Positions 53,688 to 62,613 of a stretch of 64,000 bases of DNA are shown here, piece by piece (position 1 is the stretch's first letter; the number at the start of each line of letters is the position of its first letter). Below the pieces are notes generated by a model. That model was not told the origin of the DNA. It made no database searches and was given only the letters and a program-made list of their open reading frames with translations. The DNA is taken from positions 682,001-746,000 of the forward strand of contig NZ_RBKU01000001.1 in assembly GCF_003633615.1 (NCBI RefSeq), in the 5' to 3' direction. The stretch comes from Mucilaginibacter gracilis (GTDB lineage Bacteria; Bacteroidota; Bacteroidia; Sphingobacteriales; Sphingobacteriaceae). The position numbers were made by a program, and so were the translations under genes.

Positions 53688-54974
53688 ATGAAAGCTGAAG
53701 TTTCTTTATACTTGGACACAAGGCGAGCACTAAAGAATGGTACTTTCCCTTTAAAGTTACATGTTTACTTCACCGCAAAAATGGAGCGTTGGTACGGCAC
53801 CGATTATAAATTGAGCCAGTCCTCCTTTGAGCAATCCTACCTGGCTTCTAAGCCAAGGGGTGAAAATAAAGACCTCAAAATAGAGCTGGATGCCATTATG
53901 CAAAAAGGCGCTGAACTTGCCAAGGAACTGGGGGACAATTTTACCTTTGAAAAATTCGAGCGTAAAATGTTCCGCTCCAAAGCAAGCACCAACAATGTAA
54001 TTGAACATTTCGCAAGTGCTGTAAAGATATTGGAGAAAAACGAACAGATCGGAACCGCCTCCAGTTATGATTGCAGCATTAAATCAATCACCACCTATTT
54101 TAGTGAGGGTAAGAAAAATCCGGTCACTCACATTTCGTTTAGCATACTTACTGCCGAAACTTTAAACAAGTACGAACAATGGATGGTTGCCAAAGACTGT
54201 TCCAAAACAACGGTTGGTATTTACATGCGAAATTTAAGGACGATCTTTAATAAGGCCATTGCTGCTGGAGATATTGCCCCAGAACTCTACCCCTTTAAAA
54301 CTTATAAAATACCTACCGGAAAAAATGTAAAAAAGGCATTAGAGACACCTGACCTCAACGCTTTATATACTGCGGACGTCACCGCCGATAGCTTTATCGA
54401 AAAGGCCAGGGATTTCTGGTTTTTCAGTTACCAGTGCAACGGGATGAATTTCAGAGATATTGCCGAGCTGAAAATTAAAGATATTCATGATACCTACTTT
54501 TCATTTTTAAGACATAAAACGAAAAACACAACAAAGGAAGACCCATCGCCTATTGTTGTCCCTTTAACCGGCTATATCAAAGATTTTATTAAAAAATATG
54601 CCAATAAAAAAGGCAAGCCCAATGACTATCTGTTTCCGATATTCCAGACTGGCATGTCCGCCAAAGAACGTCATAAGATTAACCAAAACTTCATTCGCTT
54701 TGTTAACCAGCACATGCAAAAACTGGTCGATCAGTTAGGCTTATCATTCAGGTTAGGCACGATGGTGGCCCGCCATTCCTTTACAACGCAGGCTACCCGG
54801 ACAATGGGGCTGGAATTTGCGCAGGAAGCTTTAGGACATACCACCATGAACACCACACAGAATTACTGGAAAGGGTTTGAAAGTGAGGCTAAAAAGACGA
54901 TGGCTGACAAATTGATGGAATTTGCATCGGTAAAACAAAAAGCAGATCAGGTGGAAATTGAGGTACCCGCCTGA
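53688..54974 (+). CDS. Tyrosine recombinase / phage-type integrase
   Basis: A 428-aa integrase of Bacteroidota type. It has an N-terminal arm-binding domain (KAEVSLYLDTRRALKNGTFP), a SAM-like core-binding domain (about 95-200, VIEHFASAVKILEKNEQIGT) and a catalytic domain. Conserved residues visible are the first Arg in GMNFRDIAELK, the Lys region LRHKTKNT, the RHSF motif in TMVARHSFTTQATR, and LGHTTMNTTQNYW containing the His and the nucleophile Tyr. It lies 250 nt inside the tRNA-Asn fragment and points inward, as expected for the integrase of the mobilisable element that fills 53.4 to about 62.6 kb. Confidence 0.95.
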   Translation: MKAEVSLYLDTRRALKNGTFPLKLHVYFTAKMERWYGTDYKLSQSSFEQSYLASKPRGENKDLKIELDAIMQKGAELAKELGDNFTFEKFERKMFRSKASTNNVIEHFASAVKILEKNEQIGTASSYDCSIKSITTYFSEGKKNPVTHISFSILTAETLNKYEQWMVAKDCSKTTVGIYMRNLRTIFNKAIAAGDIAPELYPFKTYKIPTGKNVKKALETPDLNALYTADVTADSFIEKARDFWFFSYQCNGMNFRDIAELKIKDIHDTYFSFLRHKTKNTTKEDPSPIVVPLTGYIKDFIKKYANKKGKPNDYLFPIFQTGMSAKERHKINQNFIRFVNQHMQKLVDQLGLSFRLGTMVARHSFTTQATRTMGLEFAQEALGHTTMNTTQNYWKGFESEAKKTMADKLMEFASVKQKADQVEIEVPA

Positions 54975-55028
54975 TCTTTAATTTATAAAAGTGCAAGCCT
55001 TTCTTTCAGTAAACTCTGCCGGGCAGAC

Positions 55029-55325
55029 TTATGCCGCTTGCTCTTTTACCGCCATCTTTACTTTATTTTTAAAATCATCGCTCGGCCTGAATGCGGGGAT
55101 ATGCGTTTCGGGAATTTGTACAGCGGTATTTTTCGTGATGTTCCTGCCAACCTTAGCTGCTCTTTTCTTTACCAGGAATGTACCAAAGCCACGGACAAAT
55201 ACGTCTTCGCCATTGATAAGGCTGGATTGAACGACCTTAAAAAAGGCATCTACAATGGTTTCGGTGACTTCTTTCTCTTTTCCCGTTTTTGCGGCTATAC
55301 CTGCGATTACATCTGCTTTCCTCAT
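55029..55325 (-). CDS. HU/IHF family DNA-binding protein
   Basis: A 98-aa histone-like protein: MRKADVIAGIAAKTGKEKEV, then VVQSSLINGEDVFVRGFGTFLVKKR, VGRNITKNTAVQIPETHIPA and FRPSDDFKNKV. All family elements (helical base, beta arm with the IPxxxxPxFxPS tip) are present and the length is right. It bends DNA as a dimer and, in an integrative element, is a likely accessory factor for the integrase. It is convergent with the integrase gene, 54 nt between the stops. Confidence 0.95.
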   Translation of the reverse strand: MRKADVIAGIAAKTGKEKEVTETIVDAFFKVVQSSLINGEDVFVRGFGTFLVKKRAAKVGRNITKNTAVQIPETHIPAFRPSDDFKNKVKMAVKEQAA

Positions 55326-55835
55326 GTAAGTATCGGCTATAGATTAAATATTACTTAAACTGCAAATATACGCCGGATCGGCTTAATCGCCAAACCAGAT
55401 CCGCTGGACGGTCTATGCAAGCGGACATTACCGCCTTGCAGGTCAATGACGCACACCTCCCCATTTTCACCGCTTAAGCAACTAAAAGCGCGGAGCCGGG
55501 TAAAGTGTCAGGGCCGGGCGGGGCCGCTGAAAGCGAACCAATTCCCGTCCGCTTGCTATAGCGTTGACACTTTAGCCCGGCGGGGGCTATCTTTGCGACC
55601 GTGGTGTAATTGGGTTAGTTTTCTCTTCATGAGCAAGGGAAAAAAACAAGTCGGTTATAAGCGCAACGCATTTCCGTCTTGCTGCGGACGGTGAGGCGGT
55701 CGGTGAATAGCGCCCGCTCTTTCGCGGATGAATTCAGACGACTGCCGTAACCCGATAGCTCCCATATTTAACTAAAAAGCTATTCGTGGATCTGACCACC
55801 TTTAAAAATAGTGAACCTGCATGTAAACGGCTAAT
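55326..55835. other. Non-coding GC-rich region with inverted repeat
   Basis: The part 55490-55600 is much more GC-rich than its surroundings. It contains TAAAGTGTCA (55501-55510) and its inverted copy TGACACTTTA (55565-55574), flanking C/G-rich runs (GGGCCGGGCGGGG and CCCGGCGGGGGC). This could be a replication or regulatory site of the mobile element. No convincing ORF is present; the 82-codon frame across it is composed of repeat sequence. Confidence 0.4.
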
Positions 55836-56690
55836 CTATTTACAATTATCAACCCAGGCTGTCAAGTCTCTCTTTTTGAGGATCGTCGTGTATTTTAATT
55901 GTTTAGCGGCGGGACAGACGTTGCTCTCAAAATCTTTCTGAGACATCTTATCAGTGTACTCCACCGCAAACACCGGTTTGTTTAGCGTAATGTACTTTTC
56001 GACATCTTTATGCCAGCCTTCTTTAAAAGCGTCTTCGGTGATCACAAAATCAAACTTGGCCGCAAAATCGGGAGTTAACTCTTTTACATTCTTTTGCCCG
56101 ATTGCCAGCCCACTGGCATGCGCCAGGGTGATCAGGTAGTCGGAATACTTTTTAACGTCACGCTCGCTGATGTCAAAACCCGGTTCGTTATCATAGCTAT
56201 CCAGGTTGTCGGGTTCTATACCATCAAAGCCCTTTTTTAATATCATATTGATCCTGGAGTTAAGCCAGGGTTTTAATTGATCGATCTGGCGGATATCCAG
56301 CCATTTTTCTTTTGGCCATTCTGGGTAAACATTACCAATAATTTTTGCCGGAACCAGGTTGGCATCCGGCCTGTCACTTTCTATTGTACCAACAGAAATA
56401 TAAGCGATCACTTTTTTGCCTTTCGCATGTAATGCTACTACCGTTTCTGCACTGGTTGTAAAAGCATCAACGTCCACCACCGCGGCAGCGAAATTGTTAC
56501 CGGGACTAACATCATCAAGCTGCCAGTCAAAACTAGTGCCCGTGACTGGTTTCCACCAGTCAGTTTTGTCCTGTACTGGTTGTGTAGAATCTATGGGATT
56601 GGAAACATCATCATTAGATGTGCCCTTTTTGCAAGCAATAAGGCAGGCCAGGAAGCTAATGCTCAATAAAAGGAAAGAATTGATTTTCAT
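55836..56690 (-). CDS. GH114-like endo-alpha-1,4-polygalactosaminidase, lipoprotein
   Basis: A 284-aa protein when started at ATG 56690 (MKINSFLLLSISFLACLIAC), which puts the lipobox Cys at residue 20; the frame is open 24 nt further. The mature part is a TIM-barrel of the GH114/TM1410 type: GTSFDWQLDDV, VVDVDAFTT, GKKVIAYISVGTIESDRPDA, WLDIRQIDQLKPWLNSRINM, KKGFDGIEPDNLDSYDNEPG and FDFVITEDAFKEGW. Family members hydrolyse alpha-1,4-linked galactosamine in exopolysaccharides such as Pel. It is cargo between the integrase and the mobilisation genes, where biofilm-matrix degradation or defence against Pel-producing neighbours is a plausible benefit. Confidence 0.88.
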   Translation of the reverse strand: MKINSFLLLSISFLACLIACKKGTSNDDVSNPIDSTQPVQDKTDWWKPVTGTSFDWQLDDVSPGNNFAAAVVDVDAFTTSAETVVALHAKGKKVIAYISVGTIESDRPDANLVPAKIIGNVYPEWPKEKWLDIRQIDQLKPWLNSRINMILKKGFDGIEPDNLDSYDNEPGFDISERDVKKYSDYLITLAHASGLAIGQKNVKELTPDFAAKFDFVITEDAFKEGWHKDVEKYITLNKPVFAVEYTDKMSQKDFESNVCPAAKQLKYTTILKKRDLTAWVDNCK

Positions 56691-57156
56691 AGAGGGTATA
56701 TACTTGTAAGCCATTGTAACGGGCTTACCATACTAATATTGCATGATTTGTAACGAGTTTGTTACGATTTTGAATATTACTGATGGTTTATGATAAGTGG
56801 CATTTAGAACGGCTTCATCTTCAGAAGATACCAAACAATTATTATCCAGCACTAGCTTTGTAAAAGTTGAGACTGAAACTTCTTAAAAGCTGACGGATCT
56901 TCTGCCGCGGCTCCTGGCGGACGCGTTTGATTTCGGCAGCAATGTGCCGATTAATTCGCAGCCTTTAAGGTCGGTAATTGGTTTTGGATTTCTCATGACT
57001 ATTTGAATTGATAGTCAAAGGTGGCGAAGCTGGAAGTGGGTGTTCGCAAGCGTTGCGGTAGTTGCGAACGATTTAGGTATTCCCGCAATTCAAAGCAAAC
57101 TTTACATACAAACCATCTGTTATTTAAGAAAAGAAACTACACTAAATTTGATAATT
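56691..57156. other. Divergent intergenic region with an inverted repeat
   Basis: 466 nt between divergent genes. GTTCGCAA (57042-57049) and TTGCGAAC (57062-57069) form an 8-bp inverted repeat with a 12-nt loop, a possible operator. TAAATTTG at 57143-57150 fits the Bacteroidota -7 promoter consensus TAnnTTTG but is unusually close to the ATG at 57157. No gene is supportable. Confidence 0.4.
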
Positions 57157-57882
57157 ATGAAATTGAGAGTATATTTAAACGGCCTGGCTATCGCTTTAAT
57201 GGTATCCTGCTTTTTCAATGCCGATGCCACTTCTTTTAATAAACCCGCCAAATCTATGCGATTAACATCGGTGGCCCCGGCGGTCGAGGGTTGGTATTTC
57301 CGGGCCATAAGTGGATATCCTGCTGCAATTACCTTTGAGCCGGTCGTACTCTTCAAAAATGGTGATTATTGGGAGGCAGGAGCTGAAACGCTGGAAAGCT
57401 TGGATGTCGCTACCGATAAAAGTAAGCATCCTAAAGCCTGGGGTACCTGGAAGAAACAGGGTCAGACGTTTTTACTTACCAATAGCAAAGGAGAGACAAA
57501 TGACTATAAGCTTGGTGAGGGCAACTGGTTCCCAGCCTATGCTTATACAGGTGCTGTGAAACTGAAGCCTGTCTACGAAAAAGCAAGCGGCGGTGATTAT
57601 GGAAATGGCCTGAGTGCTTTATCAATTAAAAAGATTACCTTTTTGGATGCGACCCATTTTAACGAAGGATTAAATGCGGGGATGTCAACCGGAAATGCAG
57701 CGGCCTGGAAGAAATCGGCAACTGGCGGTACTTACCGCATATCCGGCCACACTATTGAATTCACCTATAACAATGGTACAGTCCTTAAAACCTCATTTGC
57801 ATTGGGTGCAAAAGGTGGGCCTATCCGGCCAGACAACGCACTGATCTTTATTGGGGGGTACGCTTATACAGATACCGAGTAA
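57157..57882 (+). CDS. Secreted protein of unknown function
   Basis: A 241-aa protein when started at ATG 57157 (MKLRVYLNGLAIALMVSCFF), which gives a clean signal peptide ending ADATSF; the longer frame from 57040 has no signal. The mature protein is beta-rich with repeated aromatic/glycine turns (GWYFRAISGYPAAITFEPVV, KAWGTWKKQGQTFLLTNSKG, GGTYRISGHTIEFTYNNGTV), resembling a lipocalin- or avidin-like barrel. I do not recognise a family. It is likely cargo of the mobilisable element together with the divergent GH114 gene. Confidence 0.65.
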   Translation: MKLRVYLNGLAIALMVSCFFNADATSFNKPAKSMRLTSVAPAVEGWYFRAISGYPAAITFEPVVLFKNGDYWEAGAETLESLDVATDKSKHPKAWGTWKKQGQTFLLTNSKGETNDYKLGEGNWFPAYAYTGAVKLKPVYEKASGGDYGNGLSALSIKKITFLDATHFNEGLNAGMSTGNAAAWKKSATGGTYRISGHTIEFTYNNGTVLKTSFALGAKGGPIRPDNALIFIGGYAYTDTE

Positions 57883-58474
57883 GTATGTATTCAGTACCTT
57901 ATACTACTACCCGCCTTTTTAGCTATTTTCGTCTCTGAGGGTGTAGCGGCTTTTTTGCTGGTGGTTTCTTGTTTGCTGAACTTTTTGGCGTGTTGAGTGA
58001 TGCGGATCACAGCAGTACGCCATTACGTGCGATGTATTCAAAAGTGATTGACGTTTTCAAGAGGTATGTTTAGAACACCTGCCATCAAGATGAATTGTAA
58101 CTTACTGACACTCAAAAACCGAGGATTACTCATATCGAGCAACCTTTGGAAATCGTCTGAAAATTCCCTACTGCCGAAGAAGGGGTGGGTCGGAATACCC
58201 TCTAAATGGGCTTGATAACCAATATCTTATGAGTTGGACAATTACTTACGACCACTTTCTTGTTAAAGATTAATTCGTAATCTTTTGCCATAAGATTACG
58301 AATTAACATAAGATCTACCCAATTTAATGTTATCTATTTAGCATTATCGAATATTGCACAGAGGCATGATATGGTATATAAGTCGCCTTTAACGAGTAGT
58401 CTACCGCCCTATTGTGGTGGCATACAGCCGCTGGCCGCAACCGAATGGACTGCCTGACCTTATATACAGTTATT
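57883..58474. other. Non-coding stretch with a perfect hairpin
   Basis: 592 nt between convergent genes. TTAATTCGTAATCTT (58270-58284) and AAGATTACGAATTAA (58292-58306) form a perfect 15-bp inverted repeat with a 7-nt loop TTGCCAT and no T-run. It may be a bidirectional terminator-like structure or a protein-binding site. No coding sequence is credible. Confidence 0.45.
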
Positions 58475-59152
58475 TCAGGGCTTGCCCTTCATTCGCCTCA
58501 AACTGTCTGCCTCCCTTTCTAATTGCTTGATCTTCAATTCCGTTGTCTGAATGTCCAGGTAACGTGCGATGCTATCCGTCCGGTATTGATCGATTGCAGA
58601 CATATTCAGGCTGTCCAGTTGGCTTTGTAATTTCTGCTTTTTAATGCTATCTGCAACAAGGTAGTTCCAATACCAGGCTTTTCTAAAACGGCTATTCTGA
58701 CTGTCTTTATACCAGTAACGAAAGCCGAACCAACTAACGAGGCATACAATAATAGCTAAAGCAATTAGGTACATACTACGTTTAGCCATCGTCTTGAAAA
58801 AGCCTTTTCCCGAATCCTCTGGCAATACCAAAACCCTGTTCTTGGAAAACAGTTCATACAACACCTGTATGACGGCTGTTCTCGTGGCCGTCATACCATC
58901 ACTGGCAATTTTGGAAAGGAGTAAAGTACTCTGTGCGGGTACCGTTACCTCGATCTTTTGGTACTTCTGTTCAAAGCTGCTGATCAGCTTTTGCGTATGA
59001 TTATCCTTTTCTGCAATAAGCGCATTCTTTTGATCGAGTTGTTTCTGCAGCTGTTTGATAAAATCTCTAATTTCTTTGATCTCCGTTACATTCTCTGTAA
59101 GTATGGATGTTAAGGTTTTTTCATCGATTGGCGTTTCTTCATTTGGTTTCAT
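58475..59152 (-). CDS. Coiled-coil membrane protein downstream of mobA
   Basis: A 225-aa protein with an N-terminal coiled coil (ILTENVTEIKEIRDFIKQLQ, KQLDQKNALIAEKDNHTQKL), one transmembrane helix (MYLIALAIIVCLVSWFGFRY, about 126-145) and a second coiled coil at the C-terminus (DIQTTELKIKQLEREADSLR). It follows mobA by 51 nt on the same strand and is probably part of the mobilisation operon. Similar proteins sit next to relaxases in other Bacteroidota elements and may link the relaxosome to the membrane or to a helper's coupling protein. The function is not established. Confidence 0.7.
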   Translation of the reverse strand: MKPNEETPIDEKTLTSILTENVTEIKEIRDFIKQLQKQLDQKNALIAEKDNHTQKLISSFEQKYQKIEVTVPAQSTLLLSKIASDGMTATRTAVIQVLYELFSKNRVLVLPEDSGKGFFKTMAKRSMYLIALAIIVCLVSWFGFRYWYKDSQNSRFRKAWYWNYLVADSIKKQKLQSQLDSLNMSAIDQYRTDSIARYLDIQTTELKIKQLEREADSLRRMKGKP

Positions 59153-59203
59153 AATTTCATCATTTAAAAGTTAATAACCTGTTTCTAATTAGTCAGGTAT
59201 AGC

Positions 59204-60094
59204 TTACCGGCTTATGCCATGGGTATGCTGATGTACCTGTTGCTGTTTTTCCTTTTCCTGCTGTTGCTGTTTCTTCAATTCCTCTTGTTGATGCCGTAGT
59301 AATTGCGCCTGCCTGTTTTGTTCCTGCTGCTGTAAAAGCTGTTCCTGTTTGAGTTTCTTCTCAATATCCATCAGGGCGTAGCCGACCTGGCTGCCTTTAA
59401 AGCGGACGTGCTGCGCATCGGTAAAAGCGATACCCCGGCCTAACTCCACTTCGTAGCCTCGCTGCTCCATGTACTTTTTGACCTGCTGCACATCCTTACT
59501 TTGTTTGACTGCGGTTTGCAGGTGCTTTTTTAAAGTTTCCTTACGGTTGTCAACACGCTGACTTTGTGCAACCCTTTGCTCCGGTTTCAAAAACTTATTA
59601 GGGCTTAATACCCGCTCTAATTTGTATTCCAGTTCCATCTTCCGGGCGAACTCGGCCACATGCTTATAGCTATTGCTGTCGCTGGCGGTTTTGCCGTCAA
59701 AGCCGATACGGTTAGCGACAATGTGCAAATGTTCATGATCGGTATCTTTGTGAGCCACGACAACGTATTGGTGATCTTTAAAGTCAAAGTCTTCGGCAAG
59801 TTTCTCCGCCATGTCGATCTTATCCTGCAAGCCTAACTTCCCGGCATCGCTGTGGGCGAAGCTTAAGGAGAAGTGAAACACCGGCTTTGATTGATCAGGG
59901 TTTAACTTGGCTACTTCGATCATTTCCCGCACCAGTTCTAAACGAGTGCCGAAGCATTGGTTATAAGCAATTACCTCCACCTGTTTTTTTTCAAGCTCCT
60001 GCATTTGCAGCTCTTTGCTTTCTTGCCGCCTGCCCTCAAAGAGGTAATGCAATACGCCTCGGAAACTTTTACCTGTACCGACTTTTCCGATCAT
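59204..60094 (-). CDS. mobA: Relaxase / mobilisation nuclease MobA
   Basis: A 296-aa relaxase. The N-terminal motif MIGKVGTGKSFRGVLHYLFE contains Tyr17, a candidate catalytic tyrosine. The metal-binding three-His motif VVVAHKDTDHEHLHIVANRI has its histidines at about 115-124. The C-terminal 60 residues are a Gln/Lys-rich tail (LRHQQEELKKQQQQEKEKQQ). It should nick oriT and remain attached to the transferred strand during mobilisation by a helper conjugative element. Its ATG overlaps the mobC stop (ATGA, 60091-60094), so the two are translationally coupled. Confidence 0.94.
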   Translation of the reverse strand: MIGKVGTGKSFRGVLHYLFEGRRQESKELQMQELEKKQVEVIAYNQCFGTRLELVREMIEVAKLNPDQSKPVFHFSLSFAHSDAGKLGLQDKIDMAEKLAEDFDFKDHQYVVVAHKDTDHEHLHIVANRIGFDGKTASDSNSYKHVAEFARKMELEYKLERVLSPNKFLKPEQRVAQSQRVDNRKETLKKHLQTAVKQSKDVQQVKKYMEQRGYEVELGRGIAFTDAQHVRFKGSQVGYALMDIEKKLKQEQLLQQQEQNRQAQLLRHQQEELKKQQQQEKEKQQQVHQHTHGISR

Positions 60095-60504
60095 GATACA
60101 TAAGCGTTAATGTTCTTCACCAATGCCTGCAAGCTCCGTACATCCTGATCGAGCAAAGCCCTTTCCATCGCATTCAGGTCGTCCCCCCGGTTACGCTTTC
60201 TGGCAATTTGATTGAGGTTGGCGGCGATGTGATTGAGTGTACCCCGCATTTCTAAAACAGACTTCGGCAGGGTCTTGACCCTGACTTCTATCCGCGTATT
60301 CAATCCCAGGTTTCGCAGGAAAACCGACGGGTTCGTGCCTACTCGTTTAGCGTTGGCTTCAATGATCTTTTTCTCGATGAGCGTACACATTACGCTCACG
60401 CTGTTGCGCCGCTTGTGCGGCACTTTGGGCCTGCCGCCTTTATTAACCCGGCCCGCACGAGCCGGGCTTTTAGTGTTTGTTATCTTTTTAACTTCACTTT
60501 TCAT
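60091..60504 (-). CDS. mobC: Mobilisation relaxosome protein MobC
   Basis: A 137-aa basic protein. The N-terminal part KGGRPKVPHKRRNSVSVMCT resembles a ribbon-helix-helix DNA-binding region. The MobC signature then follows (VFLRNLGLNTRIEVRVKTLP, MRGTLNHIAANLNQIARKRN). MobC binds oriT next to the nick and helps open the DNA for MobA. It is the first gene of the mobC-mobA operon, just downstream of the palindrome-rich region at 60541-60700. Confidence 0.93.
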   Translation of the reverse strand: MKSEVKKITNTKSPARAGRVNKGGRPKVPHKRRNSVSVMCTLIEKKIIEANAKRVGTNPSVFLRNLGLNTRIEVRVKTLPKSVLEMRGTLNHIAANLNQIARKRNRGDDLNAMERALLDQDVRSLQALVKNINAYVS

Positions 60505-60540
60505 AAGCGCTGGTTCGTTAAAAAATCCTTAAAAAAATCC

Positions 60541-60700
60541 CCCCGAATGCGATAGCATGAGCGGGGGCCAGCAAGTTTCGGCATGGCCGAAACATAGCTG
60601 GCTCCGCTTACAGGCCAAAGGCCTGTTTCGCTATCTGTATATATGGCTATAGCCATATATACAGAGGCTGTTAAAGCAGCACCTTTGGTGCTGCCCCGCC
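60541..60700. other. Candidate oriT: cluster of four palindromes
   Basis: Four inverted repeats are packed in 120 nt. GTTTCGGC/GCCGAAAC is at 60575-60593 and CAGGCC/GGCCTG at 60611-60625. A perfect 30-bp palindrome is at 60635-60664 (half-site CTGTATATATGGCTA). GCAGCACC/GGTGCTGC is at 60676-60694. The position immediately upstream of mobC-mobA is where Bacteroidota mobilisable elements carry oriT. The rest of the gap, 60700-61059, is GC-rich. It contains only a minus-strand frame of 60 codons plus another ending TGDKSTEKTGGNFGATV that look like relic sequence, not an intact gene. Confidence 0.6.
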
Positions 60701-61059
60701 AAATGCGGCCTGCCGCTTTCCCGGTTCTTCGATAGTCGCCGTTGCGATTATTGGGCTGTTAAACGGTGGCGCCAAAGTTGCCGCCCGTTTTCTCCGTCGA
60801 CTTGTCGCCGGTCTGTTTTACACCCGTCTGCGGGTGTCGGGCTTTCAGCATACGCTTCGCGGTATCGCTGATTTGCAAGGTGTTCTTTTGCCAATGGCAC
60901 CGTTAGTGCCTCGTCGGTACGTCGCCCCATCAGGGCGGGTGTATCGGTCTGCGTTCCAAAAGACGTTGGATTTTTGACGGACTTTTCATTGCTTGTGATG
61001 CCGTTAAATCAATCTCATAGCATTGACGAACCAAACGGTTTTAATGCGCTCCATCGGCC

Positions 61060-61410
61060 TTAAAATGCTTTCGCTTTTTTACTGCTGCTGGCCAGATGCT
61101 GCACCGCTTCTTCCCTGATTTCTTCTGCTGTTTTTTTACGGCCTGACTTAATCCATTCCGTTAATTCTGAACGATAGAAATACAGGCGCTTACCCCGCTT
61201 ATTTACCGGGATTTCTTTTCGGCATACTTTACTGTAAACGGTAGGGACTGCCAGGTCTAAAAATTCGGCGGCCTTTGTGATGGGCATCAATTCTTCCTGT
61301 TCGGGTGATTGCTCCTGCCGGTTAATTAAAAGCTGTTCTATGTTGTCCAGCTTTTCTTGCATCTTAGTTACCGCCCCGGGTAACTGGTCAAAGGTGAGTA
61401 TCTCTTTCAT
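61060..61410 (-). CDS. Helix-turn-helix (excisionase-like) DNA-binding protein
   Basis: A 116-aa protein with an N-terminal coiled coil (PGAVTKMQEKLDNIEQLLIN) and a MerR/excisionase-type HTH_17 domain (MPITKAAEFLDLAVPTVYSK, VCRKEIPVNKRGKRLYFYRS, ELTEWIKSGRKKTAEE). Proteins of this kind sit in most Bacteroidota integrative elements and act as excision factors or regulators of mobilisation. It lies upstream of the oriT-like region on the same strand as mobCA. Confidence 0.88.
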   Translation of the reverse strand: MKEILTFDQLPGAVTKMQEKLDNIEQLLINRQEQSPEQEELMPITKAAEFLDLAVPTVYSKVCRKEIPVNKRGKRLYFYRSELTEWIKSGRKKTAEEIREEAVQHLASSSKKAKAF

Positions 61411-61509
61411 TGCGCATTAATTTTGTTTAATGCTGCAATGGTAGGGGCTTGTTTTGCAGGGTTACAAGAGGGTAAACAGTAACCCTGCGTCTACCCCCTC
61501 ATTTTTTTG

Positions 61510-62613
61510 CTATTTTTTGTTGCGTGATGCGGGAACGATGAAAAATTTATCTTCTTTTCGTTCAATTTTCAGGATGGGCGATTTGCAGGGGCGCTTTGTC
61601 CCCGACATCAATCCATTAAGATAGTCCTCGGGTAGTTCGCGAGGTTGAGACTGCGGGGATAGATATAGGAATTTTGGGGCTATCCATCTTTCAAGGTCGC
61701 TCATACGGCAGCCTACAATCAGGTTGGCTTCTTTGAGCTGTTTAAAAGCATCAGCCAGTTGGGTAGCGGAACCACGAAATAATAAAGGACTGGCAGGGGC
61801 TTCGTCATCTAATAATAATTTTTCCAGTGCAGCATGTTCTTCAGGAACAAAATAGGTTTTCAATAAGTCAAATAGTTGCCCTGCTGCCCCCTCCTTAAAG
61901 GTCGGATAGTATCCCACTAATTTGCCAGCAGCCAACTGTTCTTGACTTAGTTCAGGCTCGGTGACTGCTTCCTGAACCGCTGCTGTTTCCGATACGTCGG
62001 GTGTTTCAGATTTTGGAGTTATTATGGTCTCGTTAGTAGTTTCAGCCGTTGCCGCTTCTCGTTTCTCTCTTTCGGCATCCAGCCATTCTTTAAATTCGGC
62101 TTCAGACCGCTTTGGCTTAATGGCTGTTTCAGTAGCATAGATTAGTTCCCTTAAAAACTTTTCCCGCAGCTTGACTGATTCGCCAAGGTCTTCTGCAAAT
62201 TTGCTGCTTACTTCGATTTCCGCATTGGTGGATTGCAGTCCGTTAACAATAAATAAATATTCCAGGTTGACGGAAAAAACAAAGTGACGTTCATAGACCT
62301 GCGTCATTTCCGAATGGTGGTCGTGGTAATTTCTCCAAAATTCCTTAAAACGTTCCCGGACTTTGGCAAGTTCTTCCAATTGTAACTTGATGCGTTCTTT
62401 ATCTAATGCTATCAGATCGATAAAGGCCATATCTTTCAATACCCGTAATTCGCTCCGGTAAGAAAAACTGTCATAGTATTGGGTCTGATGGCTTATGTCG
62501 TAGACCTTAACATGCTTCTTTTCATTCGTTCCCCATTCCATGTGAATATCATCCTCGATGATGCGCAGATCAAATGTTTGGATACGGGTAAGAAATTCTT
62601 TCAAGTGCTGCAT
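61510..62613 (-). CDS. Hypothetical protein of the mobilisable element
   Basis: A 367-aa protein, mainly helical, starting MQHLKEFLTRIQTFDLRIIE. The N-terminal half is charged and helical (LDKERIKLQLEELAKVRERF). The middle is a low-complexity Thr/Glu/Ala linker (about 195-235) and the C-terminal domain has SPLLFRGSATQLADAFKQLK and LIVGCRMSDLERWIAPKFLY. It resembles the conserved hypothetical proteins next to excisionase-like genes in Bacteroidota mobile elements, and the C-terminal part is reminiscent of RteC-type regulators. I cannot assign a function. It is 99 nt upstream of the HTH gene on the same strand. Confidence 0.7.
   Translation of the reverse strand: MQHLKEFLTRIQTFDLRIIEDDIHMEWGTNEKKHVKVYDISHQTQYYDSFSYRSELRVLKDMAFIDLIALDKERIKLQLEELAKVRERFKEFWRNYHDHHSEMTQVYERHFVFSVNLEYLFIVNGLQSTNAEIEVSSKFAEDLGESVKLREKFLRELIYATETAIKPKRSEAEFKEWLDAEREKREAATAETTNETIITPKSETPDVSETAAVQEAVTEPELSQEQLAAGKLVGYYPTFKEGAAGQLFDLLKTYFVPEEHAALEKLLLDDEAPASPLLFRGSATQLADAFKQLKEANLIVGCRMSDLERWIAPKFLYLSPQSQPRELPEDYLNGLMSGTKRPCKSPILKIERKEDKFFIVPASRNKK

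Noticed and set aside
58410..58419. Possible target of guide 1 (10-nt match TATTGTGGTG)
   Set aside because: The flanking bases do not continue the match and the site is not upstream of a gene in the right direction. A chance hit is likely.
60748..60930. 60-aa minus-strand ORF in the oriT-like region
   Set aside because: It has no family resemblance, and other frames there show equally gene-like debris. It is probably relic sequence.
61510..62613. RteC regulator
   Set aside because: Only a vague resemblance at the C-terminus; the length and N-terminal half do not fit, so I left it as hypothetical.
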